Part shown: one piece after another, positions 8,009 through 17,566 of the stretch
How positions within the stretch are numbered: the stretch's first letter is position 1
Layout: each line of letters begins with the position of its first letter
Origin: Streptococcus sp. DD13
GTDB taxonomy: Bacteria; Bacillota; Bacilli; Lactobacillales; Streptococcaceae
Length of the DNA: 40,726 bases
NCBI RefSeq assembly: GCF_001578875.1
Contig: NZ_KQ969506.1
Location: forward strand, 932,954-973,679
Direction: 5' to 3'
Made by a program: the position numbers and the translations under genes
Notes under the pieces: generated by a model
Told to the model about the DNA's origin: nothing
Seen by the model: only the letters and a program-made list of their open reading frames with translations
Database searches by the model: none

Positions 8009-8842
8009 GTGAAACGAAACAAACGACTATTACTAGCTAGCTTAGCTGGAATCATGCTATTGGTCTTGTCTGGCTGTGTCAAGACTGGATCTGATGGGAG
8101 ACCGACAGGAGAAGGAATTATTTATAACTTCCTGGTCCGTCCGATGGGAGAGCTCATCCAATTTTTCGCCAAAAACGTGGGGCTTGGCTACGGTTTAGCC
8201 ATCATCATCGTGACCATCATCGTCCGGCTCATCATCTTGCCGTTGGGACTTCGCCAGTCCTATAAGAGTGCCGCTCACTCCGAGCGAATGATCTACCTCC
8301 AACCGATCCTTGGTCCCATCCAAGAACGGATGCGCAAAGGAGATGCAACGGAACGGATGGCTGCGCAGCAAGAGCTCTTAGCGACTCAAAAAGAATATGG
8401 GGTGAGCATGCTGGGCGGAATGGGATGCCTTCCGCTTCTGATTCAAATGCCTTTTTTCACTGCTATTTTCTATGCCGCACGCTACACTGCAGGAGTTGAA
8501 GGGGACAGCTTCCTAAACATTCCATTAGGAACACCTAGTATGATTCTGACAGCTGCTGCAGGGATCCTCTATCTCCTACAAGGCTATATGTCCCTATACA
8601 ACCTGGATGAGACCCAACGCCGACAAATGCGTTCTATGCTCTACTTAAATCCAGCCATGATTATCATCTTCTCAATTATGAGCCCTGCTAGTGTCACTCT
8701 GTACTGGGTGGTCGGAGGAATCTTTACCATCGTCCAACAGGCCATTACAAACTACCTCATTCGACCAGGATTAAAGAAAAAATCGAAGAAGAGTTTAAAG
8801 ATCGCCCACTCAAACCTGTCAAATCTGCGGCTTCTACTATGA
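8009..8842 (+). CDS. yidC: YidC2/OxaA membrane protein insertase, C-terminal tail out of frame
   Basis: A lipoprotein-type membrane insertase that helps proteins enter the cytoplasmic membrane with or without SecYEG. Residues 1-23 form a lipoprotein signal with lipobox LSGC. Five membrane segments follow from about residue 45 to 248, with the positively charged groove arginine in IIVRLIILPLG. The conserved core ends at IRPGLKKK (258 codons). After an A6 run at 8777-8782, the frame as given encodes a 19-residue leucine-rich end and stops at 8842. The -1 frame continues into a 49-codon lysine- and arginine-rich tail to 8931, which is what YidC2 proteins with long basic ribosome-binding tails have. 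This looks like a one-base loss; see the separate entry. Confidence 0.93.
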   Translation: MKRNKRLLLASLAGIMLLVLSGCVKTGSDGRPTGEGIIYNFLVRPMGELIQFFAKNVGLGYGLAIIIVTIIVRLIILPLGLRQSYKSAAHSERMIYLQPILGPIQERMRKGDATERMAAQQELLATQKEYGVSMLGGMGCLPLLIQMPFFTAIFYAARYTAGVEGDSFLNIPLGTPSMILTAAAGILYLLQGYMSLYNLDETQRRQMRSMLYLNPAMIIIFSIMSPASVTLYWVVGGIFTIVQQAITNYLIRPGLKKKSKKSLKIAHSNLSNLRLLL

Positions 8843-8931
8843 AGGATGTAACGCCCCAAACGGACCGGGCCATTGAGCAGAAGAAACAGAAAAATCGTAA
8901 TCGAAATGCTGGTAAACAGCGTTCTCGCTAA
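8782..8931 (+). other. out-of-frame basic C-terminal tail of YidC2
   Basis: Forty-nine codons plus TAA in the -1 frame relative to yidC2. They begin IEEEFKDRPLKPVK and end NRNAGKQRSR, rich in lysine and arginine. From memory, pneumococcal YidC2 ends with a very similar NAGKQ-type sequence. If the A6 run at 8777-8782 had seven A residues, this tail would be continuous with the core and give a 307-residue protein. It is therefore annotated as the displaced end of yidC2 and not as a separate gene. Confidence 0.85.
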
Positions 8932-8942
8932 CCCCTATCCTG

Positions 8943-8979
8943 ATCCAAGGCCTCCTTTAAAGGGTCCTTGGATTTTTTC
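8943..8979 (+). terminator. intrinsic terminator after yidC2
   Basis: ATCCAAGG (8943-8950) pairs with CCTTGGAT (8966-8973), followed by a T6 run. It lies 12 bp past the TAA of the restored yidC2 frame, which also supports 8931 as the original gene end. Confidence 0.8.
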
Positions 8980-9000
8980 TTGAAAGAAAGACACTGAAAA

Positions 9001-9186
9001 AGAAGAGGCTGGGACAAAAGTCCTAGCCTCTCAATTGTTTTTGGATTGTCGAGCAAGACGCAGTGGTTGAGTGGGCTCTACGACGCTGATTGCATCAGCA
9101 TTTACAGCTCGACTCAACTGTGCGGAGGGGAGACGGCGAAATCGAATTCTAAGGAATGACCGATTTCTATCCCACTCTCTTCTTTT
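9001..9186 (+). repeat. interspersed intergenic repeat, copy 1 (full length)
   Basis: A 180-190 bp element matching copy 2 (23488-23666, opposite orientation) almost throughout. The left end is a hairpin, AGAGGCTGGGAC / GTCCTAGCCTCT (9004-9031), with one G-U pair and a four-A loop, followed by a T-rich stretch. The middle contains TTGAGTGGGC and ACTCAACTGTGC arms and a GCTGAT/ATCAGC stem. The right end is a palindromic module (GAAATCG and CGATTTC arms around CCTTAGAATT). It lies between the converging yidC2 and greA genes. There is no open frame of note. Confidence 0.88.
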
Positions 9187-9201
9187 GATGTATCTCCAGC
9201 A

Positions 9202-9687
9202 TTAGACAGAAGTTTTTTCAACTTTCAAAATCTTAACATCGTAGCCACCTGCAGGAGTGACAATCGTTGCGATTTCTCCTGTATGTTTGCCAATCAAGGC
9301 TTGTCCCATTGGGCTTTCATTGGATACCTTATTGGCAAAAGCATCTGCTCCAGCAGCCCCTACGATATAATAGACTTCTTCATCGTCTTCGCCTACTTCT
9401 TGAATCGTAACAGTCTTTCCAATCGCTACCTCATCTGCTGCAACAGAGTCACTGTCCACAATTTCCGCATTGCGGATTTGGTTTTCAATCGTAGAAATTT
9501 GTCCTTCCACAAAGGCTTGTTCATCTTTTGCTGCTTCATACTCGGAATTTTCAGAGAGATCTCCGTAGGAACGCGCAATTTTAATCCGTTCGACCACTTC
9601 TGGGCGACGAACTAATTTTAATTCTTCTAATTCTTTTTCGAGTTGTTCCTTTTCTGCAAGGGTCATTGGAAATGTTTTTTCTGCCAT
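9202..9687 (-). CDS. greA: Transcription elongation factor GreA
   Basis: A 160-residue GreA, which rescues backtracked RNA polymerase by stimulating transcript cleavage. Residues 10-75 form the antiparallel coiled coil with the acidic tip region ([18 protein letters not shown]). The C-terminal FKBP-like domain has the family end [16 protein letters not shown]. The ATG at 9687 was chosen because it matches the conserved start MAEKTFPMT; the longer in-frame form from 9771 runs into the upstream gene end. It follows mltG by 91 bp, as in other streptococci, with a short hairpin (9734-9748) in the gap. Confidence 0.96.
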   Translation of the reverse strand: MAEKTFPMTLAEKEQLEKELEELKLVRRPEVVERIKIARSYGDLSENSEYEAAKDEQAFVEGQISTIENQIRNAEIVDSDSVAADEVAIGKTVTIQEVGEDDEEVYYIVGAAGADAFANKVSNESPMGQALIGKHTGEIATIVTPAGGYDVKILKVEKTSV

Positions 9688-9778
9688 GTTTCTCTTTCTT
9701 TCTATTTTTAATGTTTTCAGCAAAGAGGACGGAGGATCTAGCAGATCCCCCTGTCTTCTCTTATACTCCAAGTTTTTC

Positions 9779-11428
9779 TTAATTTCCGGACGAACTGGAA
9801 CCGGTTAGGTAGGCATTGACATGCTCTGCAACATTCTTATTGTGTTCCTCAAGTGTCTGAGCAAAATAAATGTCCTTGTTTCTTGATTGCATATCAGCTA
9901 CAAAATAATAATAATTGGTCTGATTAGGCTGGATCGTCCATTTAATCGCATCAATACTTGGACTATCTACTGGTCCAGGCATCAATCCTGTATGGATATA
10001 AATATTATAGGGTGAATCCATTTGAGTATCGACCTGAGCATCATCTGCAATGGTAGAGGTAGACCCTAAGTTTCCAGCTGCGTAATGTAAGGCAACATTG
10101 GATTGCAAAGGCATCCCTGCATTTAAGCGGTTGTAAAAGACGCTCGCAATGTTCCGGCGGTCCTCATCTCGGACGCCCTCTTTCTCGACCAAGGAAGCCA
10201 GAGTCAAGATTTCATTGACAGAATAGCCCGACTTCTCAATCTGACTGTAATAGCTTGTTAGGTAAGTATTTAGCGTTCCTAGCATCTGATCAATCAGGTC
10301 TTCTACAGATTCCCCTTCATGATAGTCATAAGTCGCAGGATAGAGGTAGCCTTCTAACTGGTATTTCACTCCTGAATTGGCTGCAGGTAGACTGCCCAAT
10401 AATTGAGGATACTTTTCCTTCATCCGCTGGATAAAGCTGGTATCTTTTACAGCCTTTAGGAAGGCATCCGAAGTGTAAGGGGTCTTATCTGTTGTATCGT
10501 CCGTCATGACATTATCGGAGATATTGGCCGCAATCTGATCAATGGTGTAGCCTTCAATCACCCGGACACGACCTAGGACAGGCTCCGTTGCCGTTTCACT
10601 TCCCTTATCTTGTAAGGCTTGTGCAATTTCATCTACAGACATCGAAGGGCGCAGGTTGTAATAACCACTTTGAAAATTATTGTAACTCTTCAAACGAGCA
10701 TAAAGAGAAAAAATCGTTGCATTCTTTATAAGTTTCTTCTCTTCTAGTAGTTTCCCAATTTGAGAGGTCGAAGTTCCAGATGGAATTTCCACTTGGACAT
10801 AGGTCGTATTGCTCCGATCAAGTGGTCCTAAACTACTCGATACGTAGTTCCACCCGGTATATCCAGCAATGCCCAACCCAATGATAAGAATTGCAATAAC
10901 GGTCAAAGCAATCTTTCGTGAAGCTCTTTCTTGCCGTTTTAACTCTTTCTTCGCTTTCTTACTATGCGTGTGTCTGCGACTGGCTTTCGTATCCTTTCGG
11001 GGCATGTCGTCCTCGTCTTCTGTCAAAGATTTGTCTGTAAGGGGAGGGGTGAGTTGGACTGTCTTTTCATCTAATGCCTCTTCTTTGACTTCAACCGTAT
11101 CCTCACGGGTGCTTTCTGCAGGGACAAGAGGCTCAGAAAAGACACGTGTAGCATCTGAATCAAGGCTTCCTTCTTCCTCAGGAAGGCTCCCTGCTGAACT
11201 TTCTACTGCTTGATCAGCCTGGTGCAATTCTGCCTCCTGTTGGGCAACCATCTGACGAAGCAGGGACAAGTTGCGTTCCACCGTATCCTGATGAACAGAG
11301 TCGCTAGACTGCTGTTGGTCTGTCAGTTTGGCTTTCTCTTCATTTCCTTCTAAATGCTGAGGGCGAGACTGATAAGATTGACTTTCAGGACGGCCTTCTG
11401 TGTGTTTATCGTTTAAATCGTTTGCCAC
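9779..11428 (-). CDS. mltG: Endolytic murein transglycosylase MltG
   Basis: A 549-residue membrane-bound transglycosylase (YceG family) that cuts nascent glycan strands and works with the elongasome in streptococci. The first 160 residues are cytoplasmic, low complexity, rich in Glu, Ser and Gln and then in Lys/Arg. One membrane helix follows ([20 protein letters not shown]). The extracellular part has a LysM-like subdomain ([20 protein letters not shown]) and the catalytic domain with the glutamate in LASLVEKEG and the conserved NSPYNIY- and [14 protein letters not shown] motifs. The start is a GTG at 11428 with AAAGGAG 7 nt before it; the in-frame extension to 11449 lacks a binding site. 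Confidence 0.95.
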   Translation of the reverse strand: MANDLNDKHTEGRPESQSYQSRPQHLEGNEEKAKLTDQQQSSDSVHQDTVERNLSLLRQMVAQQEAELHQADQAVESSAGSLPEEEGSLDSDATRVFSEPLVPAESTREDTVEVKEEALDEKTVQLTPPLTDKSLTEDEDDMPRKDTKASRRHTHSKKAKKELKRQERASRKIALTVIAILIIGLGIAGYTGWNYVSSSLGPLDRSNTTYVQVEIPSGTSTSQIGKLLEEKKLIKNATIFSLYARLKSYNNFQSGYYNLRPSMSVDEIAQALQDKGSETATEPVLGRVRVIEGYTIDQIAANISDNVMTDDTTDKTPYTSDAFLKAVKDTSFIQRMKEKYPQLLGSLPAANSGVKYQLEGYLYPATYDYHEGESVEDLIDQMLGTLNTYLTSYYSQIEKSGYSVNEILTLASLVEKEGVRDEDRRNIASVFYNRLNAGMPLQSNVALHYAAGNLGSTSTIADDAQVDTQMDSPYNIYIHTGLMPGPVDSPSIDAIKWTIQPNQTNYYYFVADMQSRNKDIYFAQTLEEHNKNVAEHVNAYLTGSSSSGN

Positions 11429-11596
11429 AATCCATCTCCTTTCACACAATAAATGATATTATATCTTAAATAGTACATAAATGCAAGAAAATCAACGATA
11501 GCGGGCCTTTTGAAAGGTTTCAAGAAAGTTTCATAGTTATTCTCGCGCCTGTTTGACTTCTTTTCACTCCATCTCCCATCATTTTCAAAAGAGGTT

Positions 11597-12082
11597 CTAA
11601 GGAGCCGGCCAGTACATATCATACCATTCTTGGCCACCAAAAGTAGAAGCTGATAGGCCTCGATCCTCAAATCCATGCCGTTCATAAAAAGAGAGGAGAT
11701 AATCATGACATGTCAAGGCAATCCCTTGATAAGACTGTGCTACTGCGATTTCTTTGAGTCCTGCCAGCAGAAGAGTCGCTAGACCTTGGCCCTTGAACCC
11801 TTCTGCTACGGATAAGGAGGCAATGGACAAGTAGCGGTCTTGCCCATGCAGGGAAGCTGGATCTAAAAAGATCGCATCTGCTACCGTATCCCGGTCTGAA
11901 GGAACTGCAATCAAATAGGCCGCCACTTGGTGATTCTCCTCCAGTACCAAGCAACTCTCTGGTAGTTTGGTTGCGTAATAGTAGAAGCTATCGTCTTCTA
12001 TCTTTTCACTAGGGTCAAAATTATCGGATTCAATCGCGATTATTTCCGAAAGATCCTCGGGTTGTAAATTCCTTAATAACAT
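11597..12082 (-). CDS. GNAT-family N-acetyltransferase
   Basis: A 161-residue GNAT acetyltransferase. The acetyl-CoA loop is in the segment SVAEGFKGQGLATLLLAGL (motif A, Q/RxxGxG/A). The C-terminal YERHGFEDRG is the usual motif B end. The family uses acetyl-CoA to modify an amine; the substrate cannot be predicted, and RimI-like protein acetylation is possible. The start is the ATG at 12082, preceded by AAAGG; a TTG seven codons earlier was rejected. It lies between murC and mltG in a run of genes with the same order as in the pneumococcus, 64 bp from murC and 168 bp from mltG. Confidence 0.88.
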   Translation of the reverse strand: MLLRNLQPEDLSEIIAIESDNFDPSEKIEDDSFYYYATKLPESCLVLEENHQVAAYLIAVPSDRDTVADAIFLDPASLHGQDRYLSIASLSVAEGFKGQGLATLLLAGLKEIAVAQSYQGIALTCHDYLLSFYERHGFEDRGLSASTFGGQEWYDMYWPAP

Positions 12083-12146
12083 CCGTACATCCTTTCTTTC
12101 CAAAAGGAAAGAAGAGCTTGGCTAGATTCCAAACTCTTTATCCTTC

Positions 12147-13478
12147 TTATTGAACATTATGGGAGAGATTGCCTAACAGTTGTTCAAAAGCATATTCGTA
12201 AGACTGAATATCTCCAGCCCCCATAAAGACATAGACTGCATTGTCATGATCCAATAGTGGAGAAACATTCTCCAGGCTGATCAAACCACCTGCTTTCGAA
12301 ACTTTTGCAACCAAATCCGCCGAGCGGACTTCGCCCTTATCGACTTCACGCGCAGAACCATAGATCTCAGCCACATAGACGGCATCAGCTGCCTCTAAGG
12401 CCTCGGCAAATTCATCGAGCAAGGCGATCGTCCGGGTAAATGTGTGCGGTTGAAAAACAGCTACGATTTCTTTGCTTGGGTATTTTTGTCTCGCTGCATC
12501 AATCGTTGCAGAGATTTCGGTTGGATGATGGGCAAAGTCATCAATAATAACCGTCCCATTCACAATTTTTTCCGTAAAGCGTCTCTTCACCCCTGCAAAC
12601 GTTTGAAGATGCTCCCGTACCAATTGCAAATCAAACCCTTCTGTATAAAGGGTGGCAATAACAGCTGTCGCATTCATGACATTGTGGCGACCAAAAGTAG
12701 GGATATGGAACTCCCCCAACTCCTTTTCATCATGCCGTATACGGAAAGTAGAGCCCTTGGTAGATGGACGAACATCATAGGCTATAAAATCATTGTCCTC
12801 TCCAAATCCATAGTAAAAAATAGGAGCGCTTGACTGAATCTCACGTAAGTACGAATCTTCCCCGTAGACAAATAAACCTTTTGTCACTTGCTTTGCGTAA
12901 TCATTAAAGGCATTGAAGACATCGTCGATACCAGTGAAATAATCTGGATGGTCAAAGTCAATATTGGTGATAATGCTGTATTCAGGGTGGTAGGGTTTGA
13001 AATGCCGCTCATATTCATCTGCTTCAAACACAAAGTACTGGGCTTGAGCTGATCCACGTCCTGTCCCATCCCCAATGAGATAAGAAGTGTCTGTAATGTT
13101 GTGCAAGACATGCGCTAGCAAACCAGTCGTAGAGGTCTTCCCATGGGCCCCCGCAACTCCAAAACTGGTAAACCCTTTCATGAACTCCCCTAAAAACTCA
13201 TGGTAGCGCTGATAGGATAGTCCCTGCTCTTCCGCTGAAGCAATCTCAACATTGTTATCTGGGCGAAAGGCATTTCCGGCAATAATATTCACATCTTTTG
13301 AGATATTTTTCGTATCAAAGGGGAGAATAGAAATCCCCGCCTGCTCCAATCCTCTTTGTGTGAAATAATATTTCTCTACATCACTTCCTTGCACAGGATA
13401 GCCCATTTGATGCAAGAGCAGAGCAAGTGCGCTCATACCCGATCCTTTAATTCCGATAAAATGATAGGTCTTGGTCAT
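12147..13478 (-). CDS. murC: UDP-N-acetylmuramate--L-alanine ligase
   Basis: A 443-residue cytoplasmic ligase that adds L-alanine to UDP-MurNAc, the first stem-peptide step. The N-terminal dinucleotide-fold motif is [12 protein letters not shown] (9-20). The ATP P-loop is GAHGKTST (110-117). The central domain has [10 protein letters not shown] and the C-terminal domain has [10 protein letters not shown], all Mur ligase marks. The length is normal. Its start overlaps the end of the preceding unknown gene by 4 bp (ATGA), so translation is coupled. Confidence 0.97.
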   Translation of the reverse strand: MTKTYHFIGIKGSGMSALALLLHQMGYPVQGSDVEKYYFTQRGLEQAGISILPFDTKNISKDVNIIAGNAFRPDNNVEIASAEEQGLSYQRYHEFLGEFMKGFTSFGVAGAHGKTSTTGLLAHVLHNITDTSYLIGDGTGRGSAQAQYFVFEADEYERHFKPYHPEYSIITNIDFDHPDYFTGIDDVFNAFNDYAKQVTKGLFVYGEDSYLREIQSSAPIFYYGFGEDNDFIAYDVRPSTKGSTFRIRHDEKELGEFHIPTFGRHNVMNATAVIATLYTEGFDLQLVREHLQTFAGVKRRFTEKIVNGTVIIDDFAHHPTEISATIDAARQKYPSKEIVAVFQPHTFTRTIALLDEFAEALEAADAVYVAEIYGSAREVDKGEVRSADLVAKVSKAGGLISLENVSPLLDHDNAVYVFMGAGDIQSYEYAFEQLLGNLSHNVQ

Positions 13479-14209
13479 AGATTTTCCTTTTCCATTTGTG
13501 TGAGATTGAGTTCCTGAGCGATCTGCCGGTTACGCTCTTGTTGACGTTCAGGGTAGTGATACACTTGACTTTTTTTCAAAAAATCATAGCTATTGCGTGG
13601 TCGCTCTTGTCCTTGGTCTCGATCTTCCTTGTCTAGCGAGTAGACAGTTGGCATATCTGCTAGGATATACTGTTCTTGGCGGAGACGTTGTCCTAGACGG
13701 CTCAATCGAGCAGAGTCCTCTTCTCCCTCAAGGGGAGCTGGATTAGATCTGTGAGGCGGATGGTAGGGACGATGAGAGGGAGCATCCTGCAAATAAGGCG
13801 CCTGTCGCTTCCTTTTGATGTCCTCATGCGCTTCCTCACGAGCCAGTTGCCCTAGACTTTTTGTACCATCCTGCCGTGGACGACGGCTAAGAGGTTCTTG
13901 AACGGGCATCTCCCTCTGAGACCTTTTCGGGTGAGCTAGAGGGGGAGGAACCGGACTTGTTGGATGAACAGGAAGAACTGGCGGACGCTTCCCCTCCTCC
14001 ACTTGTGAAAGACTGTGCGAAGTGAGTTCAGGAGTTTTTTTTCCTCCTACCGTCGTCGTTTCGAGTCTTTCCCCATAATTTTTTTCCTGATAGGGACCTG
14101 TTATATTACTGATTAAATCTGTTTCTTCATAGAGATTCATATAAGGGCGATCCACGATTACTGGCTCGTTATCCGGCAGTAAGGGAAAGCGATTATCAAA
14201 CATCGTCAT
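13475..14209 (-). CDS. Hypothetical disordered protein between SNF2 helicase gene and murC
   Basis: A 244-residue protein that I do not recognise as any enzyme. It is rich in Pro, Arg, Gln, Ser and Glu, with proline-dense stretches ([17 protein letters not shown]) and Arg/Glu-rich segments. No membrane helix, signal peptide or metal motif is seen, so it is probably largely disordered and cytoplasmic. The N-terminus ([27 protein letters not shown]) and the C-terminus ([20 protein letters not shown]) look most structured and conserved-like. The ATG at 14209 has AAAGG 8 nt upstream. It overlaps murC by 4 bp and follows the helicase gene by 23 bp, so it is co-expressed with wall synthesis. Confidence 0.8.
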   Translation of the reverse strand: MTMFDNRFPLLPDNEPVIVDRPYMNLYEETDLISNITGPYQEKNYGERLETTTVGGKKTPELTSHSLSQVEEGKRPPVLPVHPTSPVPPPLAHPKRSQREMPVQEPLSRRPRQDGTKSLGQLAREEAHEDIKRKRQAPYLQDAPSHRPYHPPHRSNPAPLEGEEDSARLSRLGQRLRQEQYILADMPTVYSLDKEDRDQGQERPRNSYDFLKKSQVYHYPERQQERNRQIAQELNLTQMEKENL

Positions 14210-14232
14210 AGGCTCATCCTTTCAACAGACTA

Positions 14233-17200
14233 TTATAGCATATTTCCACTATTTGGGCTGAATTTGGCTTCTTTTTCGAGGTTCTCTTCAATCCCAAGAA
14301 TTTCACGAATATCTTCTGCAGTCAGACTAGCCCGACTTTCATTTCCATCCAAAACAGCGGTCACCAAGTGTTTTTTACGCTCTTGCAGCTCGAGCATTTT
14401 CTCCTCAATCGTCCCTCGTGTTACCAAGCGATAGACCTCAACCGTCCGTTGCTGCCCCATCCGGTAAGCACGACTAACCGCTTGCTCCTCGACAGCAGGA
14501 TTCCACCAGAGATCCACTAGAATGACCGTATCTGCTCCAGTGAGGTTGAGACCGATTCCTCCAGCTTTTAAGGAGATCAAAAAAGCGTCTCTACTACCAG
14601 CATTAAAGGCAATTGTCATCTCTTGTCTTTCTTTTGCCGGCGTTGAACCTGTCAAGAGATAGTGATCCAAACCAAGCGCTTCTACTTCTTTTCCGATCAA
14701 GTCCAACATCGACCTAAATTGAGAAAAAATCAAGACACGATGATTTCCTTCTTTTAACTGGATTAAGAGCTGACGAAGAGTCTCCATCTTTCCACTATCA
14801 GCCGTATAGTCCTCCAGAAAAAGTCTAGGAGTGTCACAAATTTGACGAAGGCGGGTAATCCCTGATAAAATCTGGAGCTTATTCCGCGAGATTTCAGCAT
14901 CTGTCGCTTTACTGACCGTTTCTTGCATTTGTCGCAACTGGGCCAGATACAAGCTCTTTTGGTTGGGAAGTAGATCGTTTTGAATCGTCACCTCAATCAA
15001 GTCTGGTAGCTCCATAAGGACCTCTTCCTTTTTTCGTCTAAGGACAAAGGGACGAATCAGGCGGGAAACCTCTTGAGGGGACAGCTGGAGAAAATCCTTC
15101 TTAGAAGGAAGCAAGCCTGGCAGAACGATTTGAAAAATAGACCAAATTTCCGTTAGACGATTTTCAATCGGAGTACCTGATAAGGCAAAACATCGTTTGG
15201 CTTCAAATTCTCTCAGGTATCGTGCCAGCTTGGTTTGGGCATTTTTCATCGCCTGCGCTTCATCCAAAATCAAATAATCAATCGTTTTCATTTTATACTG
15301 AGCCCTATCTTGACGAAAGGACGTATAACTCGTGATGATCACTTGTGACGCACAATCCAACTGACGAAGACGCTCTTCCTTGGTCCCATAGACAACACTG
15401 GTTTGGATATGCGGAGCAAATTTTTGCCATTCTTCCTGCCAATTGTAAATCAAACTAGAAGGAGCTAGGATCAGGACCTGGTCCTTGTTTTCTAAAGTCG
15501 CTGCTAAAAACGCAATGGTCTGAAGCGTCTTTCCCAAGCCCATGTCATCCGCCAAAATCCCCCCAAATCCATAGTGGTCTAGCATAGACAACCACTGAAC
15601 CCCAATCCGCTGGTATTGGCGCAAGCGCGCTCGAACACCACCTTCTTTCAAAGGATAAGCTTCAGGATGAGATAAGTGATAGGCCATTTCTCGAAAGTCC
15701 TCTGACCAGTGGATCAGCGGACTCTCTTCTGTTACTTGAGATAATTGATAAGAGGTGAAAGGGGACAACTGTAGGCGAGCATGCTCCTGTTTCGTCGCTC
15801 GCAGGGCTACTAAAGAAGCGCTAATCCGCTGTGTTTCTTCATCAAAGAGATGAATCCGCCCATCCTGCGTTTGGTAATACGTCTCATGATTGAGCAAGGC
15901 CTGCATGGCCTCTTGAATTTCCTCTTCCGCAATATCTTGAAATTGGAAGGTGACCTCCAGGAAATGGGATTGTCGGTCAATCAAAATCTCTGGCCGTTGA
16001 TCCGAATACTGGGCTGCTAGGCGTGGGGAAAGTGTCACCTGACCGCTTTTTTGAAATAGGGGTAACAGCTGGGTGAAAAAATGGTACAGATCGGTCTTCC
16101 CAGACTGATAAGCGGTGAAAAACCCTTCAAAACCAGCATCCGCTATGAGATGTCGAACTTCCTGTAAATGCAAATAATGGCACGTAAAAGGAAGGTGATC
16201 CAGCATCGTCTGACTGATGACCTGCGTTCCTGAAAAATCGAGTCGGAGCTCCAAGGTTAACCCCTTTTCAGGAACAAGATCAAACATATACAGAGCGGTA
16301 AAATCATACATCCGCAAGGCCTCAGGGGCCTCTACTTGTCCCAAGACAGCTAATTTCGCTAGCGTCTGTGCGAGTTTGTGTCGATCGTGAAAATGAACCT
16401 CCAAAACCCGTTTCCCTTGCTCATTCTTCTCCATCTGTTCCCATTCTTGAAGCAAGAATTGTTGCGCCGCATCCAACTGGTAAATCACTCCACGGAAAAA
16501 GAAGAAACGATTTTTAAAGAGAGAATGACCGTCCGCTTCTTCCATTGTGAGGGTCATATGATGCGTGTGCACCTTGACTCGAAAGGAAAACAGTCCATCT
16601 TTTGCTTCCAAAGGAAAAAGAGGAAGACTGGTGTAGCTTTTTTTCCCCACAATGAATTGGAAATCAGCCAAGGCAGAAAGGAGACGGACCCCTTCTTCAA
16701 AGCTATATAAGGGCAGACGGACAACACGTCCGAACTGCGTCAAAATAGAAGAATCAGCCCTTGTTTTTTCAGGTAGACAAGTCCACAAAAAATGAATCAG
16801 ATCTTGGCTAGCTGGATCAAACTTCGCTATCTTCAAGGGTTCATAGTAATTCTTTCCAAGCTGATAGCAGGCTCCTCGGCGCACAATCTGCAAAAAAGCC
16901 GCCATATCCCGAATAATATAAGTCCGCCCACCCGGAGAACGAGAAATCCAAAACTCCCAATCGATATTTTGATCATAAGGAGACAGGACCCCTTCTACCT
17001 TGAGTTGGTAAGAAACCGAGGTGTCTTTTTCTTGACTTCCAAGAAGTCGGTCTAGAAAGATGCTCCCCTCAGTAGCCCGTTCTTCTTTTTGGCGAATTTC
17101 ATCTGCTTGTTGAAAGCTCTCAGCTAATTCACGACCAAGAGGATCATTTTTTAAAAAGTACTCTACGGCTGCCAAATGGGAACAATAGGACTTTTGGGTA

Positions 17201-17370
17201 AAGGTAGAACAGGTACAGGCTAGTCTTTCATCCTTGCTTGCATACTCGAAATGCTCCTGGTCTACTTCAAAGACCAGTAAGCCTGCTTCTTCTTTTTGAA
17301 ATTGAATTCTTCCATCTTGATAGAGTTGAATTCCTTCCTGACGAACCCAACCTGGCATCAATCGACCCAT
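14233..17370 (-). CDS. SNF2-family DEAD/DEAH helicase with SWIM zinc finger
   Basis: A 1045-residue protein. Near the N-terminus a SWIM zinc finger has C52, C54, C63 and H65 (CTCS...CSH). A long middle region (about 70-560) corresponds to the bacterial SNF2-associated domain. The C-terminal half is the SNF2 ATPase: motif I DDMGLGKTLQT, motif II DEAQ, motif III ALSGTPIENR, motif V GGIGLNLTGAD and motif VI QAVSRAYRMGQ. It is probably a DNA translocase acting on protein-DNA complexes; the role is unknown. The ATG at 17370 was chosen because AAGGAG precedes it; a GTG five codons earlier overlaps that site. It heads the murC-mltG-greA run. Confidence 0.93.
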   Translation of the reverse strand: MGRLMPGWVRQEGIQLYQDGRIQFQKEEAGLLVFEVDQEHFEYASKDERLACTCSTFTQKSYCSHLAAVEYFLKNDPLGRELAESFQQADEIRQKEERATEGSIFLDRLLGSQEKDTSVSYQLKVEGVLSPYDQNIDWEFWISRSPGGRTYIIRDMAAFLQIVRRGACYQLGKNYYEPLKIAKFDPASQDLIHFLWTCLPEKTRADSSILTQFGRVVRLPLYSFEEGVRLLSALADFQFIVGKKSYTSLPLFPLEAKDGLFSFRVKVHTHHMTLTMEEADGHSLFKNRFFFFRGVIYQLDAAQQFLLQEWEQMEKNEQGKRVLEVHFHDRHKLAQTLAKLAVLGQVEAPEALRMYDFTALYMFDLVPEKGLTLELRLDFSGTQVISQTMLDHLPFTCHYLHLQEVRHLIADAGFEGFFTAYQSGKTDLYHFFTQLLPLFQKSGQVTLSPRLAAQYSDQRPEILIDRQSHFLEVTFQFQDIAEEEIQEAMQALLNHETYYQTQDGRIHLFDEETQRISASLVALRATKQEHARLQLSPFTSYQLSQVTEESPLIHWSEDFREMAYHLSHPEAYPLKEGGVRARLRQYQRIGVQWLSMLDHYGFGGILADDMGLGKTLQTIAFLAATLENKDQVLILAPSSLIYNWQEEWQKFAPHIQTSVVYGTKEERLRQLDCASQVIITSYTSFRQDRAQYKMKTIDYLILDEAQAMKNAQTKLARYLREFEAKRCFALSGTPIENRLTEIWSIFQIVLPGLLPSKKDFLQLSPQEVSRLIRPFVLRRKKEEVLMELPDLIEVTIQNDLLPNQKSLYLAQLRQMQETVSKATDAEISRNKLQILSGITRLRQICDTPRLFLEDYTADSGKMETLRQLLIQLKEGNHRVLIFSQFRSMLDLIGKEVEALGLDHYLLTGSTPAKERQEMTIAFNAGSRDAFLISLKAGGIGLNLTGADTVILVDLWWNPAVEEQAVSRAYRMGQQRTVEVYRLVTRGTIEEKMLELQERKKHLVTAVLDGNESRASLTAEDIREILGIEENLEKEAKFSPNSGNML

Positions 17371-17396
17371 ACGCCACTCCTTCACTTAATCTTTTT

Positions 17397-17405
17397 ATTA
17401 TAGCA
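17397..17405 (-). promoter_or_regulatory. extended -10 promoter for the SNF2-murC-mltG run
   Basis: The minus strand reads TGCTATAAT, 26 nt before the helicase ATG. No clear -35 is seen. It is the only good promoter that I see ahead of the run. Confidence 0.6.
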
Positions 17406-17566
17406 TAGAAGGCTTAAAATAGCCTAGATAGATCATCTCTCCAAGCCAAAGAAAAAGGACGGAGAGAATCTTCCATCCTATTTGATCTTTTTTATTAGCT
17501 GATTCGATGATTGATCTAATAAAGCGGATTCATCGGCAAACGCATCCTCTTTTGAGCTGAATCTCC

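Noticed and set aside
8770..8790. Programmed -1 ribosomal frameshifting in yidC2
   Set aside because: The run AAG AAA AAA is slippery and the -1 frame is right, but no stimulatory structure was found, and the same loss occurs in two other genes, which points to homopolymer length rather than a designed site.
9001..9186. Repeat copy 1 as a small RNA gene
   Set aside because: It can fold, but no promoter was found directly ahead of it, and its presence in several copies fits an interspersed repeat better.
11428..11449. Longer mltG start beginning with CERRW
   Set aside because: The GTG at 11428 has AAAGGAG at correct spacing; the longer form includes that site in its coding sequence.
12082..12103. 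TTG start for the GNAT gene
   Set aside because: The ATG at 12082 has AAAGG at good spacing and fits the family N-terminus.
14233..17370. SNF2 helicase as part of a phage-defence system
   Set aside because: The neighbours are murC, mltG and greA with housekeeping organisation, and no nuclease, methylase or other defence partner is present.
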